A stretch of 24,643 bases of DNA from JALOAT01 sp041677345 (GTDB lineage: Bacteria; Pseudomonadota; Gammaproteobacteria; Thiohalomonadales; Thiohalomonadaceae). The translations under genes and the position numbers were made by a program. Of this stretch, positions 14,283 through 21,320 are shown in pieces. Numbering within the stretch: position 1 is the stretch's first letter; each line of letters starts with the position of its first letter. The notes under the pieces are model-generated. The model saw only the letters and a program-made list of their open reading frames with translations. It was not told where the DNA came from and made no database searches. Where the stretch lies: NCBI GenBank assembly GCA_041677345.1, contig JBAYQE010000035.1, positions 1 through 24,643 of the forward strand. Reading direction: 5' to 3'.

Positions 14283-15434
14283 TCAACCCCGCCGTTTGCT
14301 GACCCATTTGGCAGGATCCTGGGGTTTGCCATTGTGACGGATCTCGAAATACAACGCCGTGTGCTCGCTGCCGCCGCTGTCACCCACGGTGGCGATCACC
14401 TCGCCGGCCTGCACCCAGTCGCCCACTTCCTTGAGGATGCTCTGGTTGTGGCCGTACAGGCTCATGTAGCCGGCGCCGTGATCGATGATGAGCAGCAGGC
14501 CGTAGCCCCGCAGCCAGTCGGCAAACGCCACGCGCCCGTGGGACACGGCACGGACCTCCTGGCCCGCGGCGGCGCGGATGAGCATGCCTTGCCAGTGCAA
14601 CCTTCCCACGCCGCGCGCGGCACCGAACCCGGCCGCCACGGCACCGCGGGTGGGCCAGGGCAGGCGGCCCCGCAACTTGGCGAAGGACAGCCCGGATTGG
14701 GCGGGCGGCAGATCCTCCACGACATCGGCGAGACCCTCCAGCAGGCGCACCAGATCGCGTTCATCCTGCAGCAGCCGGGCGAGGCGCTTGTCCTTGGTAT
14801 CGATCTCCTCGCGCAGCTTCACCAGCAGCACGCTGCGCTGGCGGCGCTCGGCCTGCATGCGCCCGAGTTCAGCGGCGCGTTCGGCGCGCAGGGCCTCGAG
14901 GCGCTGGGACTCTGCCTGCAGTTCGGCGCCCAAAGCCTCCAGGCGCCGCATGGCCTGGTTGAGCTGGCCGATGCGCTCGCTGCGTGCACGGTTCATGTAA
15001 TCGTAGTAGGCCAGGACCCGCCCCATGGCGGCAGGGTCCTGCTGGTTGAGCACCAGCTTGAGGGGTTGCTGCTGGCCCATGGCATGGGAGGCTCGTACCT
15101 GATCGGCCAGGTACTCGCGCTGGCTACGGATGGAGGCGTCCAGCGCGGTGCGTTCCTTTTCCAGGTCAGCAATGCGGCGGCGTTGTTCACCGATGCGGCC
15201 ATCGAGGCTACGGATGTTGCGGGTGAGCCGGCCCAGGCGCTGTTCCGTGTCGCGCAGTTCGCTGCGCACCTTGCTGAAGCGGTCACGGGTGCTCTCCAGG
15301 GATTGACGCAGGCTGCCGATGTGCCCACGCAGCCTGGAGAGTTCTTCTTCCTTCAGTTGCCGCTCGCCGGCCGCGGCCGGCAGCGCCAGCAGGGCGGAGC
15401 ACAGCACGACCAGGCTGGGGCCGACCCTCTTCAC
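14283..15434 (-). CDS. envC: Murein hydrolase activator EnvC
   Basis: EnvC activates the amidases that split septal peptidoglycan. The 383-residue protein has a signal peptide (1–22), a long charged coiled coil (about 25–250) and a C-terminal LytM/M23 domain (about 260–383). The LytM metal ligands are degenerate: the usual HxGxD reads HWQGML and LHFEIR reads LYFEIR. It is therefore probably non-catalytic, as in E. coli EnvC. The start is a GTG overlapping the gpmI stop by 4 bp. gpmI–envC–ctpA–deacetylase is a familiar gammaproteobacterial operon; 113 bp separate envC from ctpA. Confidence 0.94.
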   Translation of the reverse strand: MKRVGPSLVVLCSALLALPAAAGERQLKEEELSRLRGHIGSLRQSLESTRDRFSKVRSELRDTEQRLGRLTRNIRSLDGRIGEQRRRIADLEKERTALDASIRSQREYLADQVRASHAMGQQQPLKLVLNQQDPAAMGRVLAYYDYMNRARSERIGQLNQAMRRLEALGAELQAESQRLEALRAERAAELGRMQAERRQRSVLLVKLREEIDTKDKRLARLLQDERDLVRLLEGLADVVEDLPPAQSGLSFAKLRGRLPWPTRGAVAAGFGAARGVGRLHWQGMLIRAAAGQEVRAVSHGRVAFADWLRGYGLLLIIDHGAGYMSLYGHNQSILKEVGDWVQAGEVIATVGDSGGSEHTALYFEIRHNGKPQDPAKWVSKRRG

Positions 15435-16999
15435 GCCTCCACCAGGGTCTCCAGGCTCACCAGGGTGGTGCCTGTCATTTCCTCGGGCTGGGGCAGGTCG
15501 AGGAGGGCCAGCATGGTAGGCGCCACATCACACAGGGCGCCGGTGGCGGCCAACTGGGCGGGCCGGCGGCCCACGAAAATGAAGGGTACGGGATTGGAGG
15601 TATGGGCCGTATGCGGCTGGCCCGTGTCCTCACCTGCCATCTGCTCGGCATTACCGTGGTCGGCGGTGACGAGCATCTCGCCGCCGGCAGCGAGCACGGC
15701 GTCGTACACGCGCCCGAGGCAGGCGTCCAGGGCCTCGATGGCACGGATGGTAGCGGCCATGTCACCCGTGTGACCCACCATGTCGGGGTTGGCGTAGTTG
15801 CAGATCACCACGTCGTAGCGGCCCGCGTCGATGGCCTCCACCAGCTTGTCGGTGACCTCCAACGCACTCATCTCGGGCTTCTGGTCATACGTGGTCACTT
15901 GGGGCGAGGCTACCAGGATGCGGTCCTCCCCCTCGAAGGGCTCCTCGCGGCCGCCGTTGAAGAAAAAGGTGACGTGGGCATATTTCTCCGTCTCGGCGAT
16001 GCGCAGCTGATGCAGGCCGGTGTTGGCGATGTACTCACCGAAGACGTTACGCATGCGTTCGGGCGGGAAGGCCACCGGGACATCGAAGTCGGCGCTGTAT
16101 TCCGTGAGGGTCACGAAACTGGACAGCCGGGGATGGCAGGCGCGCGGAAAGCAATCGAAGGCAGGCTCGATGAAGGCGCGCGTGATCTGGCGGGCGCGAT
16201 CGGAACGGTAGTTCATGAACACCACCGCGTCGCCGTCCTCGATGGTCACCGGTGCGCTGCCCGGTCGCACGATGCGGGTGGGCTTGACGAACTCATCCGT
16301 CTCCCCGCGTGCGTAGGCCATGTCCAGCGCCGTGAGCGGATCGGCGGCCTCGTACTCGGCCTCAGCGGTGGTGATGAGGTCATATGCGGCCTGCACGCGA
16401 GGCCAGCGGTGGTCGCGGTCCATGGCGTAGAAGCGGCCCACGATGGAAACCAGGCGGCCCCCGCCCAGGGCCTCGAACTTCTCGCCCAGGAGACGCAAGG
16501 AGGCGGCAGCACTCTTGGGTGGGGTGTCGCGGCCGTCGAGGAAGGCGTGCACGTAGACCTTTGTGGCCCCACGCTTCACGGCCAGTTCCACCATGGCATG
16601 CAGGTGCTCTTCATGGCTGTGCACACCACCGGGGGAGAGCAGGCCCAGGATGTGCACGGCCTTGCCCGCCGTCGCGGCGCGATCAACGGCCTCGGTGAGG
16701 GTATCGTTCTTGAAGAAGCTGCCACGCTTGATGGCCAGGCTCACGCGGGTGAATTCCTGGTAAACCACGCGCCCGGCACCCAAGTTCAGGTGGCCGACCT
16801 CGGAATTACCCATCTGGTCGGCGGGCAAGCCCACTTCCGAGCCCGAGGCCCGAATGAGCGTGTGCGGGTACTCACTCCAGAGGCGATCCCAGACCGGCGT
16901 ACGGGCAGCGGCAATGGCATTGGAGGGGCTGGTATCGGAATATCCCCACCCATCGAGAATGATGAGGACTATGGGTTTCGGCCTGCCGTTCGGGGACAT
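15431..16999 (-). CDS. gpmI: 2,3-bisphosphoglycerate-independent phosphoglycerate mutase
   Basis: GpmI interconverts 3- and 2-phosphoglycerate in glycolysis with two Mn ions and a phosphoserine. The 522-residue product starts with PIVLIILDGWGY (metal-binding Asp 16) and carries DQMGNSEVGHLN, with the phosphorylated serine at 66. GLLSPGGVHSHEEH, FLDGRDTPP, GRFYAMDRD, FMNYRSDR and VTADHGNAEQM supply the rest of the metal and substrate residues. It is the first gene of the minus-strand envelope operon and is divergent from the arsR gene. No clear ribosome site is visible. Confidence 0.97.
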   Translation of the reverse strand: MSPNGRPKPIVLIILDGWGYSDTSPSNAIAAARTPVWDRLWSEYPHTLIRASGSEVGLPADQMGNSEVGHLNLGAGRVVYQEFTRVSLAIKRGSFFKNDTLTEAVDRAATAGKAVHILGLLSPGGVHSHEEHLHAMVELAVKRGATKVYVHAFLDGRDTPPKSAAASLRLLGEKFEALGGGRLVSIVGRFYAMDRDHRWPRVQAAYDLITTAEAEYEAADPLTALDMAYARGETDEFVKPTRIVRPGSAPVTIEDGDAVVFMNYRSDRARQITRAFIEPAFDCFPRACHPRLSSFVTLTEYSADFDVPVAFPPERMRNVFGEYIANTGLHQLRIAETEKYAHVTFFFNGGREEPFEGEDRILVASPQVTTYDQKPEMSALEVTDKLVEAIDAGRYDVVICNYANPDMVGHTGDMAATIRAIEALDACLGRVYDAVLAAGGEMLVTADHGNAEQMAGEDTGQPHTAHTSNPVPFIFVGRRPAQLAATGALCDVAPTMLALLDLPQPEEMTGTTLVSLETLVEA

Positions 17000-17176
17000 A
17001 GGTCGGGAGAGGTTCAGTTTTTTAGACGAATTCTAACGGGATCTCGGGGAACTAGCCACGCCTTGCCCAATCCCCGGAGCACATGAGCGCTTTAATGTAT
17101 TAGAATAAACGACGCTTCTCAAAAACTTTGACATTGTATATTGTTTTCCCGTTCGGAGCAGCACTTAAGAGAGACT
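17000..17176. promoter_or_regulatory. AT-rich divergent regulatory region between gpmI and the ArsR-family gene
   Basis: This 177-bp gap is much richer in A/T than its surroundings. It contains TAAT-GT-ATTA (17093–17102) followed by GAATAA, and a TTGACA at 17129–17134 with TATATT close by; the spacing of those two does not make a standard promoter. The TAAT/ATTA dyad and the ATTAG half-site are the kind of sequence ArsR-family repressors bind, so autoregulation is plausible but unproven. Confidence 0.4.
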
Positions 17177-17545
17177 ATGGTCAACGCGGGCAATCGCTCA
17201 TGCCGGACGAACCCCGTCCTTGAGGACGAGGAATCCGAAGAATTCACCTTGATGACCAGGGATGAGGATATAGAACGTGCATCACGTTCCCTCAAGGCGA
17301 TGTCGCACCCGCTGCGTCTCAAGATCCTCTGCACCCTGGGTGACCAGGAGGTGAGCGTCCAGGAGATCGTCGACCGTGTCGGCACCTCCCAGAGCAACAT
17401 CTCCCAGCACCTCGCCATACTGCGCGACAAGGGCATTCTTTCAGCCCGCAAGGATGCCAACCGCGTGTATTATCGCGTGGAGGACGCGCGCACGCTGCGG
17501 CTCATCGGCATGATGCGCAACGTGTTCTGCAGCATGTCCGATTGA
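17177..17545 (+). CDS. ArsR/SmtB-family repressor with BigR/SqrR-type cysteine pair
   Basis: The 122-residue winged-helix protein has the ArsR core: LKAMSHPLRLKILCTLGD, then VQEIVDRVGTSQSNISQHLAILRDKGILSARKDANRVYYRV. Cysteines 52 (LKILC) and 118 (NVFC) are 66 residues apart, the same spacing as the persulfide-sensing pairs of BigR (C42/C108) and SqrR (C41/C107). No arsenic- or zinc-type metal motif is seen. It probably senses sulfide or persulfides and controls the DUF2892–rhodanese genes downstream. AAGAGAG precedes the ATG; starts at TTG 17141 or ATG 17252 are possible, and the N-terminal ~30 residues look non-conserved. Confidence 0.85.
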   Translation: MVNAGNRSCRTNPVLEDEESEEFTLMTRDEDIERASRSLKAMSHPLRLKILCTLGDQEVSVQEIVDRVGTSQSNISQHLAILRDKGILSARKDANRVYYRVEDARTLRLIGMMRNVFCSMSD

Positions 17546-17569
17546 GGTCCTGCCATATCGGCGCAATCA

Positions 17570-17585
17570 ATTAGAGTTTGCTAAT
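17570..17585. promoter_or_regulatory. Candidate ArsR-type operator upstream of the DUF2892 gene
   Basis: ATTAG-AGTTTG-CTAAT is a perfect 5-bp dyad with a 6-bp centre, in the 84-bp gap after the regulator gene. A -10-like TAATAT overlaps its right half. A repressor bound there would block transcription into the DUF2892–rhodanese genes. Confidence 0.5.
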
Positions 17586-17629
17586 ATGCGCGCGGTATCG
17601 GTAACCAGGATCATCTCGGAGAACTTGTT

Positions 17630-17842
17630 ATGACTGTAGAACGCGTCGTCCGTATCGTGGCCGGCAGCTTCATCCTGCTCAGCCTTGCCCTCGGGGTGGA
17701 GGCCAGCCCGTTGTTCCACAACGTGAACTGGCTGTGGTTCACCGCCTTCGTGGGTGCCAATCTCCTGCAGAGTGGATTCACCCGCTTCTGTCCCCTCGAC
17801 ACCATGCTCAAGAAGGCCGGCGTCCCCACGGTGAGCCGTTGA
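17630..17842 (+). CDS. DUF2892 (YgaP-like transmembrane domain) protein
   Basis: The 70-residue protein has two hydrophobic segments (about 8–24 and 34–50) and the family signature NWLWFTAFVGANLLQSGFTRFCPLDTMLKK. In YgaP this domain is fused to a rhodanese; here a separate rhodanese gene follows 57 bp downstream, a split form of the same pairing. The cysteine in RFCPLD is conserved in the family and may face persulfide chemistry. CGGAG lies 8 bp before the ATG. It is probably controlled by the adjacent ArsR-family repressor. The exact function of the domain is unknown. Confidence 0.9.
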   Translation: MTVERVVRIVAGSFILLSLALGVEASPLFHNVNWLWFTAFVGANLLQSGFTRFCPLDTMLKKAGVPTVSR

Positions 17843-17847
17843 GCCTG

Positions 17848-17873
17848 ACGGCGCCGCCGCCCGGCGGCGCCGT
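17848..17873. terminator. Strong GC hairpin between DUF2892 and rhodanese genes
   Basis: A perfect 11-bp stem, ACGGCGCCGCC with GGCGGCGCCGT, closes a 4-nt GCCC loop 6 bp after the DUF2892 stop. There is no T-run, so it may be an RNA-stability or partial-attenuation element rather than a full terminator. Confidence 0.45.
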
Positions 17874-17899
17874 GCCTCATTACAACGAGATCAGTATCC

Positions 17900-18340
17900 A
17901 TGCAGCGCTTTCCCGAATTCTTCCTCAACCACTGGGACCTGTTCCTGGCCCTCGGCATTCTCGTCGGCTTGATGCTCTGGCAGGTGTTCCGCGGCAGAAT
18001 CAGTGGCTTCAACGACCTGACTCCCGCCGAGGCGGTGCAGCTCATCAACCATGAGAACGCCCTGGTACTGGACGTGCGCGAGGACAACGAATACCGTGAC
18101 GGCCACATCGTGGATTCCCGCCACATCCCACTGGGTGCACTGCGCAAACGCATGGAGGAGCTGGCCGCGTACAAGGACACGCCCGTGGTGGTGAGCTGCC
18201 GCTCCGGACACCGTTCCGCGAGCGCCTGCGGCTTGCTCAAGAAGGGCGGGTTCAACAGGCTTTACAATCTGCGTGGCGGCATGATCGCCTGGCAGAATGC
18301 CGGTCTTCCGGTGAGCAAGGGCACAGGCAAGAGGAAATGA
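17900..18340 (+). CDS. yibN: Membrane-anchored rhodanese, YibN-like
   Basis: The 146-residue protein has one N-terminal membrane helix (about 13–30) and a single rhodanese domain. LVLDVREDNEYRDGHIVDSRHIPLG is split around the CH2A motif, and CRSGHRS is the active-site loop with the sulfur-carrying cysteine at 100. The six-residue loop is that of sulfur, not arsenate, chemistry. The same gene order (yibN, grxC, secB, gpsA, divergent from gpmI and envC) occurs in E. coli, which supports the YibN call. Its ATGA end touches the grxC start. It probably passes sulfane sulfur at the inner membrane. Confidence 0.88.
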   Translation: MQRFPEFFLNHWDLFLALGILVGLMLWQVFRGRISGFNDLTPAEAVQLINHENALVLDVREDNEYRDGHIVDSRHIPLGALRKRMEELAAYKDTPVVVSCRSGHRSASACGLLKKGGFNRLYNLRGGMIAWQNAGLPVSKGTGKRK

Positions 18341-18342
18341 GC

Positions 18343-18600
18343 ATGGTCGACGTCGTGATGTACACCACGGGCGTATGCCCCTATTGCGTGCGGGCGCGCA
18401 AGCTCCTGGACAAGAAGGGGGTGAAGTACACGGAAATCAGGGTGGATCACGACCCCTCCCAGTGGCCCGAGATGGAGCAGCGCTCGGGGCGCAGCACCGT
18501 GCCGCAGATCTTCATCGGCGAGTTTCACGTGGGCGGTTTCGACGACCTCTCGGAACTGGACCTGGAAGGCAAGCTCAACCCCCTGCTGGGCCTTGCCTGA
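18343..18600 (+). CDS. grxC: Glutaredoxin 3
   Basis: The 85-residue protein has the dithiol motif CPYC (C12, C15), the TVPQIFIGEFHVGG cis-proline and glutathione-binding block, and a C-terminal helix, the size of GrxC. It reduces disulfides and glutathione mixed disulfides with glutathione. The ATG at 18343 is preferred because AGAGGA lies 7 bp upstream. An ATG two codons earlier (18337) overlaps the rhodanese stop and is an equally possible coupled start. trxC follows after one base. Confidence 0.95.
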   Translation: MVDVVMYTTGVCPYCVRARKLLDKKGVKYTEIRVDHDPSQWPEMEQRSGRSTVPQIFIGEFHVGGFDDLSELDLEGKLNPLLGLA

Positions 18601-18601
18601 A

Positions 18602-19036
18602 ATGACCGAAGCACTGCATGTCGTCTGCCCCCATTGCCATAGCGTCAATCGGGTACCGGGCGACAAGCTGACGGCGGGCGGCAAGTGTGGGCGTTGTCAC
18701 CACGCCCTGTTTGCAGGGCATCCCGTCGAACTGGACGAAGCCAGCTTCGACACTCACATCGGCCGCAGCGACCTGCCCGTGCTGGTGGATTTCTGGGCAC
18801 CTTGGTGCGGACCGTGTCGCATGATGGCCCCCGCCTTCATCCAGGCCGCCGCCCAGCTCGAACCGCGCGTGCGGTTGGCCAAAGTCAACACGGAAGAGCA
18901 CCAGGCCTTGGCGGCACGCTACGCCATCCGTAGTATTCCCACCCTGGCCCTGTTCAAGGGGGGCCGGGAGGTGGCACGCAGCGCCGGCGCGATGGACTTG
19001 CACCAACTGTTGGCCTGGACCCGACAGCACCTCTGA
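18602..19036 (+). CDS. trxC: Zinc-binding thioredoxin 2
   Basis: The 144-residue protein has an N-terminal zinc finger (C9, C12, C29, C32 in CPHC and CGRC) and a thioredoxin domain with WCGPC (C69, C72), the two-part plan of Trx2. The later SIPTLALFKGGREV is the cis-proline region. In E. coli Trx2 is under OxyR control and far from this locus; here it is inserted between grxC and secB. The ATG begins one base after the grxC stop with no ribosome site of its own, so coupled translation is likely. Confidence 0.94.
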   Translation: MTEALHVVCPHCHSVNRVPGDKLTAGGKCGRCHHALFAGHPVELDEASFDTHIGRSDLPVLVDFWAPWCGPCRMMAPAFIQAAAQLEPRVRLAKVNTEEHQALAARYAIRSIPTLALFKGGREVARSAGAMDLHQLLAWTRQHL

Positions 19037-19052
19037 TACAGCAAGGAAAACC

Positions 19053-19529
19053 ATGGCCGAGACCAACGAAAAGCCCCAGCCGCAGCTGGCCATCCAACGC
19101 ATCTACGTCAAGGACTTGTCCTTCGAGGCCCCGAGCAGCCCGTCGGTGTTCCTGGAGAAGTGGGAACCCCAGGTCACCATCGACCTGAACTCACAGGCCC
19201 AACGCATCAACGAGGGCGTGTACGAGGTGGTGCTCTCGCTCACAGTGACAGCCAAGGCCGGTGACAAGACCGCCTATCTGGTCGAGGTACAGCAGGCCGG
19301 CATCTTCTCCCTGACGGGCTTCACCGATGCCGAACTGGGCGTCGTGCTGGGCAGCCACTGCCCCGGCGCCCTGTTCCCCTACGCCCGTGAAGTGGTGTCG
19401 GACCTGGTGACCCGTGGTACCTTCCCGCAACTGGTGCTCACCCCCATCAATTTCGATGCGCTGTATGCCCGTCACCAGCAGCAGAAGGCGGCCGCGGCAC
19501 ACAAGGACAACGACCCCGCCAAGCACTGA
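19053..19529 (+). CDS. secB: Protein-export chaperone SecB
   Basis: SecB is the cytosolic tetrameric chaperone that hands unfolded precursors to SecA. The 158-residue protein has the family pattern: QRIYVKDLSFEAPSSPSVF, WEPQVTIDLNSQAQ, VVLSLTVTAKAG, QAGIFSLTGF, and CPGALFPYAREVVSDLVTRG with FPQLVLTPINFDALY. AAGGA lies 6 bp before the ATG. Its stop overlaps the gpsA start by one base (TGATG). Confidence 0.97.
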   Translation: MAETNEKPQPQLAIQRIYVKDLSFEAPSSPSVFLEKWEPQVTIDLNSQAQRINEGVYEVVLSLTVTAKAGDKTAYLVEVQQAGIFSLTGFTDAELGVVLGSHCPGALFPYAREVVSDLVTRGTFPQLVLTPINFDALYARHQQQKAAAAHKDNDPAKH

Positions 19530-20539
19530 TGACCACGGGTCAGCGCTCCGTAGCAGTCCTCGGCGCCGGTTCCTGGGGAACGGCGCTCGCCATCGTGCTG
19601 GCCCGCAATGGCGCCCGCGTGCTGTTATGGGGACGTGACAGCGCCCAATTGCAGGCCATGGCCGCGGAGCGCCGCAACGAGCGTTATCTGCCCGGTATCC
19701 CCCTGCCCGAGGGTCTGGAACCCTGCACCGATCTGCGGGAGACCGTTACCGCCGGTGACGACTTGCTGCTCGCCGTTCCGAGCCATGCGTTCCGCCACAC
19801 CCTCGCCACGGTCGCTCCCTGGCTGGCGCCCGCCCGGCGCCTCGCCTGGGCCACCAAGGGCCTGGAGCCCGGTTCGAAGAAGCTGCTGGATCAGGTGGTG
19901 CGCGAGTCCCTGGGGGACGACACCGACATGGCCATCATCTCCGGGCCGACCTTCGCGCGCGAAGTGGCCCGCGGCCTGCCGACCGCGGTCACCGTGGCAG
20001 GCTCGGACGACGATACCGCGGGTCACTTCGCGCGCATGCTGCACGACCACACCCTGCGCGCCTACACCAGCACCGACCTGATCGGCGTGCAGATCGGCGG
20101 GGCAGTGAAGAATGTGCTGGCACTGGCCGCCGGCATTGCCGACGGGCTGGGCTACGGCGCCAATACCCGTGCGGCACTCATCACCCGCGGCCTCGCCGAG
20201 ATGATGCGCCTGGGCGTTGCCCTGGGTGGCCAGCCGGAGACCTTCATGGGCCTCACGGGCCTGGGCGATCTGGTACTCACCTGCACCGACGACCAGTCCC
20301 GTAACCGCCGCGTGGGCCTCGCCCTGGGACAGGGTGTTCCCCTCGCCGAAGCACTGGTGCAGGTGGGCCAGGCGGTGGAAGGTGTGAAATCCGCCCCCGA
20401 AGTGCGCGACCTCGCCCGCTCCCTGGGCGTGGAAATGCCCATCACCGAACAGGTCTGCCGCGTGCTCCTGGAAGGCACCTCACCCCACGACGCCGTCCAT
20501 GCCCTGCTCACGCGCGAGCCGAAACCCGAGCGGATCTAG
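19529..20539 (+). CDS. gpsA: Glycerol-3-phosphate dehydrogenase [NAD(P)+]
   Basis: GpsA reduces dihydroxyacetone phosphate to sn-glycerol-3-phosphate for phospholipid synthesis. The 336-residue product has the nucleotide-binding VAVLGAGSWGTALA, the ISGPTFAREVA block, the catalytic lysine in GAVKNVLALAAGIADGLGYG, NTRAALITRGL and FMGLTGLGDLVLTC. It is translationally coupled to secB. trmL converges on it across 200 bp. In E. coli cysE follows gpsA; no cysE is present here. Confidence 0.97.
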   Translation: MTTGQRSVAVLGAGSWGTALAIVLARNGARVLLWGRDSAQLQAMAAERRNERYLPGIPLPEGLEPCTDLRETVTAGDDLLLAVPSHAFRHTLATVAPWLAPARRLAWATKGLEPGSKKLLDQVVRESLGDDTDMAIISGPTFAREVARGLPTAVTVAGSDDDTAGHFARMLHDHTLRAYTSTDLIGVQIGGAVKNVLALAAGIADGLGYGANTRAALITRGLAEMMRLGVALGGQPETFMGLTGLGDLVLTCTDDQSRNRRVGLALGQGVPLAEALVQVGQAVEGVKSAPEVRDLARSLGVEMPITEQVCRVLLEGTSPHDAVHALLTREPKPERI

Positions 20540-20549
20540 GGTGTAGGTC

Positions 20550-20732
20550 AACGCGGAGGACGCGGAGGCGCGGAGATCGCGGAGAGCTATCGAAGACGGT
20601 TACGGAAGAGGATAACGTTTGCGAATGAACGCAAATATCCCTTCTTGGTTGTTTGCGTCCATTGGCGGACTGTGCGCCGTAGCCGATCTTTCGACCTCTC
20701 CGCGATCTCCGCGCCTCCGCGTCCTCCGCGTT
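20550..20732. repeat. Long hairpin-forming intergenic element, copy 2, with perfect 37-bp inverted arms
   Basis: The left arm 20550–20586 is four purine-rich 9-mers of the ACGCGGAGG/CGCGGAGAT kind. The right arm 20696–20732 is its perfect complement over 37 bp. Inside, TTTGCGAATGAACGCAAAT (from 20618) and TGCGTCCATTGGCGGACT (20654–20671) extend the pairing and match the inner cores of the 4197–4397 element. It fills the gap between convergent gpsA and trmL and ends 7 bp from the trmL stop, so it could serve as a terminator in both directions. Confidence 0.85.
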
Positions 20733-20739
20733 TCGTCCC

Positions 20740-21204
20740 CTAGATCGACCCTGCAAAGCCGAGCTGCCGCCACGCCTCGTACACCACCACCGCCACCGCG
20801 TTGGAGAGATTCAGGCTGCGGTTGGCCGGGCGCATGGGGATGCGCAGGCGGTGTGCCGCGGGGATGTGCTCCATCACCTCGGGCGGCAACCCGCGCGACT
20901 CGGCGCCGAATACCAGGGCGTCTCCCGGCGCAAATGCCACGTCGGTGATGCGCCGGCTGCCGCCGGTGGTGAGTGCGAAGCAGCGCGCCGGCTGCACGGC
21001 CGCGAGGAAGGTCTCGAAGCTGGCGTGCACGTGCAGGCTGGCGTACTCGTGGTAGTCCAGCCCGGCGCGGCGCAGTTTGCGGTCGTCCAGCGCGTAACCG
21101 AGCGGTTCGATGAGGTGCAGACGGGCACCGGTATTGGCACACAGACGGATGATGTTGCCGGTGTTCTGCGGGATTTCGGGCTGGTGAAGGACGACGTCGA
21201 TCAT
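20740..21204 (-). CDS. trmL: tRNA (cytidine(34)-2'-O)-methyltransferase
   Basis: TrmL is a small SPOUT enzyme that 2'-O-methylates the wobble base of tRNA-Leu isoacceptors. The 154-residue product has the family opening VVLHQPEIPQNTGNIIRLC and the knotted SAM-binding region: LVFGAESRGLPPEV, IPMRPANRSLNLSNAVAVV and a final helix. Length matches E. coli TrmL (YibK, 157). It is the conserved end of the yibN–grxC–secB–gpsA neighbourhood, here in the opposite orientation to gpsA. Confidence 0.96.
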   Translation of the reverse strand: MIDVVLHQPEIPQNTGNIIRLCANTGARLHLIEPLGYALDDRKLRRAGLDYHEYASLHVHASFETFLAAVQPARCFALTTGGSRRITDVAFAPGDALVFGAESRGLPPEVMEHIPAAHRLRIPMRPANRSLNLSNAVAVVVYEAWRQLGFAGSI

Positions 21205-21320
21205 GAAGCGTTATGGAATGGGCTGGGCATGGCGCGGAAGATACCCCAGGCCGCGGCCGATCGGTTACGCTTGTCACCCACCTGCACGTACGCTCATCGC
21301 CAACGCACAACGTCCAAACC

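Noticed and set aside
14283..15434. Active M23 endopeptidase
   Set aside because: The zinc ligands of the LytM domain are replaced, as in EnvC activators.
14334..17086. Two long plus-strand frames across envC and gpmI
   Set aside because: Both are antisense to well-supported genes and have no family features.
17129..17150. TTGACA with nearby TATATT as the promoter of the ArsR-family gene
   Set aside because: The two boxes are only a few bases apart, too close for a sigma-70 promoter.
17177..17545. Arsenic- or zinc-responsive ArsR regulator
   Set aside because: No CxC or ELCVCDL-type metal site is present and no ars genes are nearby. The 66-residue cysteine spacing fits the sulfur sensors better.
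20540..20739. A cysE remnant between gpsA and trmL
   Set aside because: No serine acetyltransferase hexapeptide pattern is readable in any frame. The gap is taken up by the hairpin element.
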